In this document: one piece after another, positions 5,322 through 6,595 of the stretch
Position numbering within the stretch: the stretch's first letter is position 1
Layout: each line of letters opens with the position of its first letter
NCBI GenBank assembly: GCA_044358015.1
Contig: JBIKOO010000079.1
Coordinates: 1-6,595, forward strand
Length of the DNA: 6,595 bases
DNA from: Casp-actino8 sp044358015
Lineage (GTDB): Bacteria; Actinomycetota; Acidimicrobiia; Acidimicrobiales; Ilumatobacteraceae
Direction: 5' to 3'
The notes under the pieces: generated by a model
What the model was told of the DNA's origin: nothing
What the model saw: only the letters and a program-made list of their open reading frames with translations
Database searches by the model: none
Program-made: the position numbers and the translations under genes

Positions 5322-5931
5322 AGGACGGAATCAGGTAGACGAGGGTGAAGATGATGATCCAGACAACGTCGACGAAGTGCCAGTACAACCCGACCAATTC
5401 GACAACTTCTGCTCTGTCGCCAGGAATGCGCTTATTGCGGTTCATACCAACGAGAGCCATCAACATGATAATTCCGACCGATACGTGGACTCCGTGGAAT
5501 CCGGTCAAGGTATAGAAGCTTGACCCGAACAAGCTGGTCGTAAAGCCCAAGCCCTCTCGGTAAAACGCTGTGAACTCATACACCTGACCACCAACGAAGG
5601 TGGCTCCGAGTAGTGCAGTAATGACGAGCCACAGGTTCATGTTGCGCTCGTCTTTGCGCTGTGCTGCCGAAACAGCCAGCACCATCGTCAATGAACTCAT
5701 CAACAAGATGAATGAGCTGACCGAGGTAAACGGAATATCAAAGATCTGATCGGGCTGTGGCCCTTCGTTGACGCGACCTTTGTACAACATATAGGTCGAG
5801 ATCAGTCCACCAAAAAGTAGACATTCTGAACCGAGGAACATCCACATTCCGAGCTTGTTGTTGGACATGCCCGTTGAGGAATGTGCGCCATGACCTACGT
5901 CATGACCGTGGGAGATTGCTGTTTCAGCCAA
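5320..5931 (-). CDS. ctaE: cytochrome c oxidase subunit III
   Basis: This 203-residue subunit III has five helices (about 27-50, 68-90, 99-117, 139-163, 180-201), the short form lacking the first two helices of the mitochondrial protein. Conserved features are FLGSECLLFGG with E36, Y118-E119, GFHGVHV (144-150) and YWHFVDVVW (183-191). It binds structural lipid and supports proton uptake in subunit I. The TTG start at 5931 is preferred: it has AAGGAG ten bases upstream and gives the usual length of about 200 residues. Upstream ATG choices would run back 100 bases into ctaD and add a basic, non-homologous-looking leader. The next ATG (5868) has no ribosome site and would remove the histidine-rich N-terminus (H8, H10, H14, H17). 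It overlaps the ctaD end by eight bases. Confidence 0.9.
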   Translation of the reverse strand: MAETAISHGHDVGHGAHSSTGMSNNKLGMWMFLGSECLLFGGLISTYMLYKGRVNEGPQPDQIFDIPFTSVSSFILLMSSLTMVLAVSAAQRKDERNMNLWLVITALLGATFVGGQVYEFTAFYREGLGFTTSLFGSSFYTLTGFHGVHVSVGIIMLMALVGMNRNKRIPGDRAEVVELVGLYWHFVDVVWIIIFTLVYLIPS

Positions 5932-6595
5932 GGGGCGACAGCTCCTTCGTGTGGCCGCCACCTTCACCAGGTGCCGGGGGATCGAAATCTTCGTCGGGTG
6001 ACGTCGATGGTTCCATGGACCAACCAAACATTGTCAACATCGTCATGGCAGCGCCGACTGCCATCAACATACGGTTGTAAATCAAACCGTATGTAATGAC
6101 CGGCAAGGACAATGCCAACAAGATTGGCCAGTACGAACGTGATGGCATGTGAATGTGCTCATCGGGATGGGCGTTAAGTTCAGCCATCACTTCTTCAGCA
6201 CTACGCACTTGTGTGACCGCATGCGTCGTAGCGTCCGTCTCGTACTTACGATGGAAGAACTCGTCAAGGTGACCAACAGTCGGAATGGTGTCGAAGTTGT
6301 GTTCTTGCGGCGGGTTGTGAGTCATCCACTCAAGGGTGCGAGCATCCCACGGATCGAGCGGCGAAATCGCAATCTTCTTTGATTTGTGGGTGTACACAAT
6401 GTTCACCAAGAACATCAGCACGCCAATGCCCAAAATGAACGAGCCAATTGATGCGACTTGGTTCCAGAATCCGAGGTTGAAGAATCCTTCACCAGCGCGA
6501 GCTTCGGTCCAGACGCCCATACGACGTGGCTGACCTTGCAATCCAAGAATGTGCATGGGTCCGAATGTGAGGTTCATTCCGATCACCATCAACCA
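5924..6595 (-). CDS. ctaD: cytochrome c oxidase subunit I, C-terminal part (N-terminus outside window)
   Basis: The final 223 residues of the catalytic subunit are visible, running off the window edge. They begin in helix 11 with MNLTFGPMHILGLQGQPRR, the highly conserved segment normally read as NLTF.PMH.LGL.GMPRR. Helix 12 follows at local residues 46-68, then the cytoplasmic-loop signature DPWDARTLEW (81-90). After a charged loop come two extra helices (about 156-173 and 175-192), ending in a Pro/Gly/Asp-rich tail. Two helices beyond the core twelve are known from caa3-type enzymes such as Bacillus CtaD, where they replace the two helices missing from the short subunit III. This agrees with the five-helix ctaE next door. 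Heme and CuB ligands lie upstream and cannot be inspected. It is the first visible gene of the operon, so its promoter lies outside the window. Confidence 0.93.
   Translation of the reverse strand, partial: WLMVIGMNLTFGPMHILGLQGQPRRMGVWTEARAGEGFFNLGFWNQVASIGSFILGIGVLMFLVNIVYTHKSKKIAISPLDPWDARTLEWMTHNPPQEHNFDTIPTVGHLDEFFHRKYETDATTHAVTQVRSAEEVMAELNAHPDEHIHMPSRSYWPILLALSLPVITYGLIYNRMLMAVGAAMTMLTMFGWSMEPSTSPDEDFDPPAPGEGGGHTKELSPLG
5942..5947 (-). promoter_or_regulatory. ribosome binding site that supports the TTG start of ctaE
   Basis: AAGGAG on the minus strand lies within the codons for the ctaD tail (K-E of KELSPLG), ten bases before TTG at 5931. It is the only good ribosome site near the ctaE N-terminus and is the main reason for choosing that start. 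Confidence 0.55.

Overview
The window looks like a chromosomal segment from an actinomycete (Actinomycetota). Three observations support this: an ABC-2 permease resembling the family found beside heme A synthase genes in actinobacteria; an ArsR-arsenate reductase fusion that lacks the thioredoxin-type second resolving cysteine, as expected in a mycothiol user; and frequent GTG/TTG starts. Base composition is moderate by eye. The order ctaD-ctaE-cox4-ctaG is unlike Mycobacteriales and fits an Acidimicrobiia-like or other moderate-GC lineage better, but that rank is a guess. No RNA gene, mobile element, CRISPR array or gene-free stretch above 100 bases was seen.

Layout. (1) Bases 1-1028, plus strand: the C-terminus of an ABC transporter ATPase and its complete six-helix ABC-2 permease, overlapping by 4 bases. 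(2) Bases 1029-1116: an 88-base gap with a weak promoter-like pair and an 18-base dyad just before the next start. (3) Bases 1117-4051, plus strand: a compact arsenic operon of an ArsR-type HTH fused to a low-molecular-weight-phosphatase arsenate reductase domain, then an ArsJ-associated glyceraldehyde-3-phosphate dehydrogenase, then the ArsJ organoarsenical efflux permease. Each junction is a 4-base stop/start overlap. (4) Bases 4069-6595, minus strand, convergent with the arsenic operon: the distal part of an aa3/caa3-type cytochrome c oxidase operon, read as ctaD (subunit I, 3' end), ctaE (subunit III), subunit IV and the assembly protein CtaG.

How they work together. In the arsenic operon, GAPDH can use arsenate in place of phosphate to make 1-arseno-3-phosphoglycerate, and ArsJ exports it, so arsenate is removed without reduction. 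The regulator is fused to an arsenate reductase-like domain, yet no arsenite pump is present here. This makes an arsenate-sensing role for the fused domain worth testing. The oxidase genes encode the terminal respiratory complex and one of its copper-site assembly factors. That CtaG carries a C-terminal EF-hand-like loop, which may be unusual.
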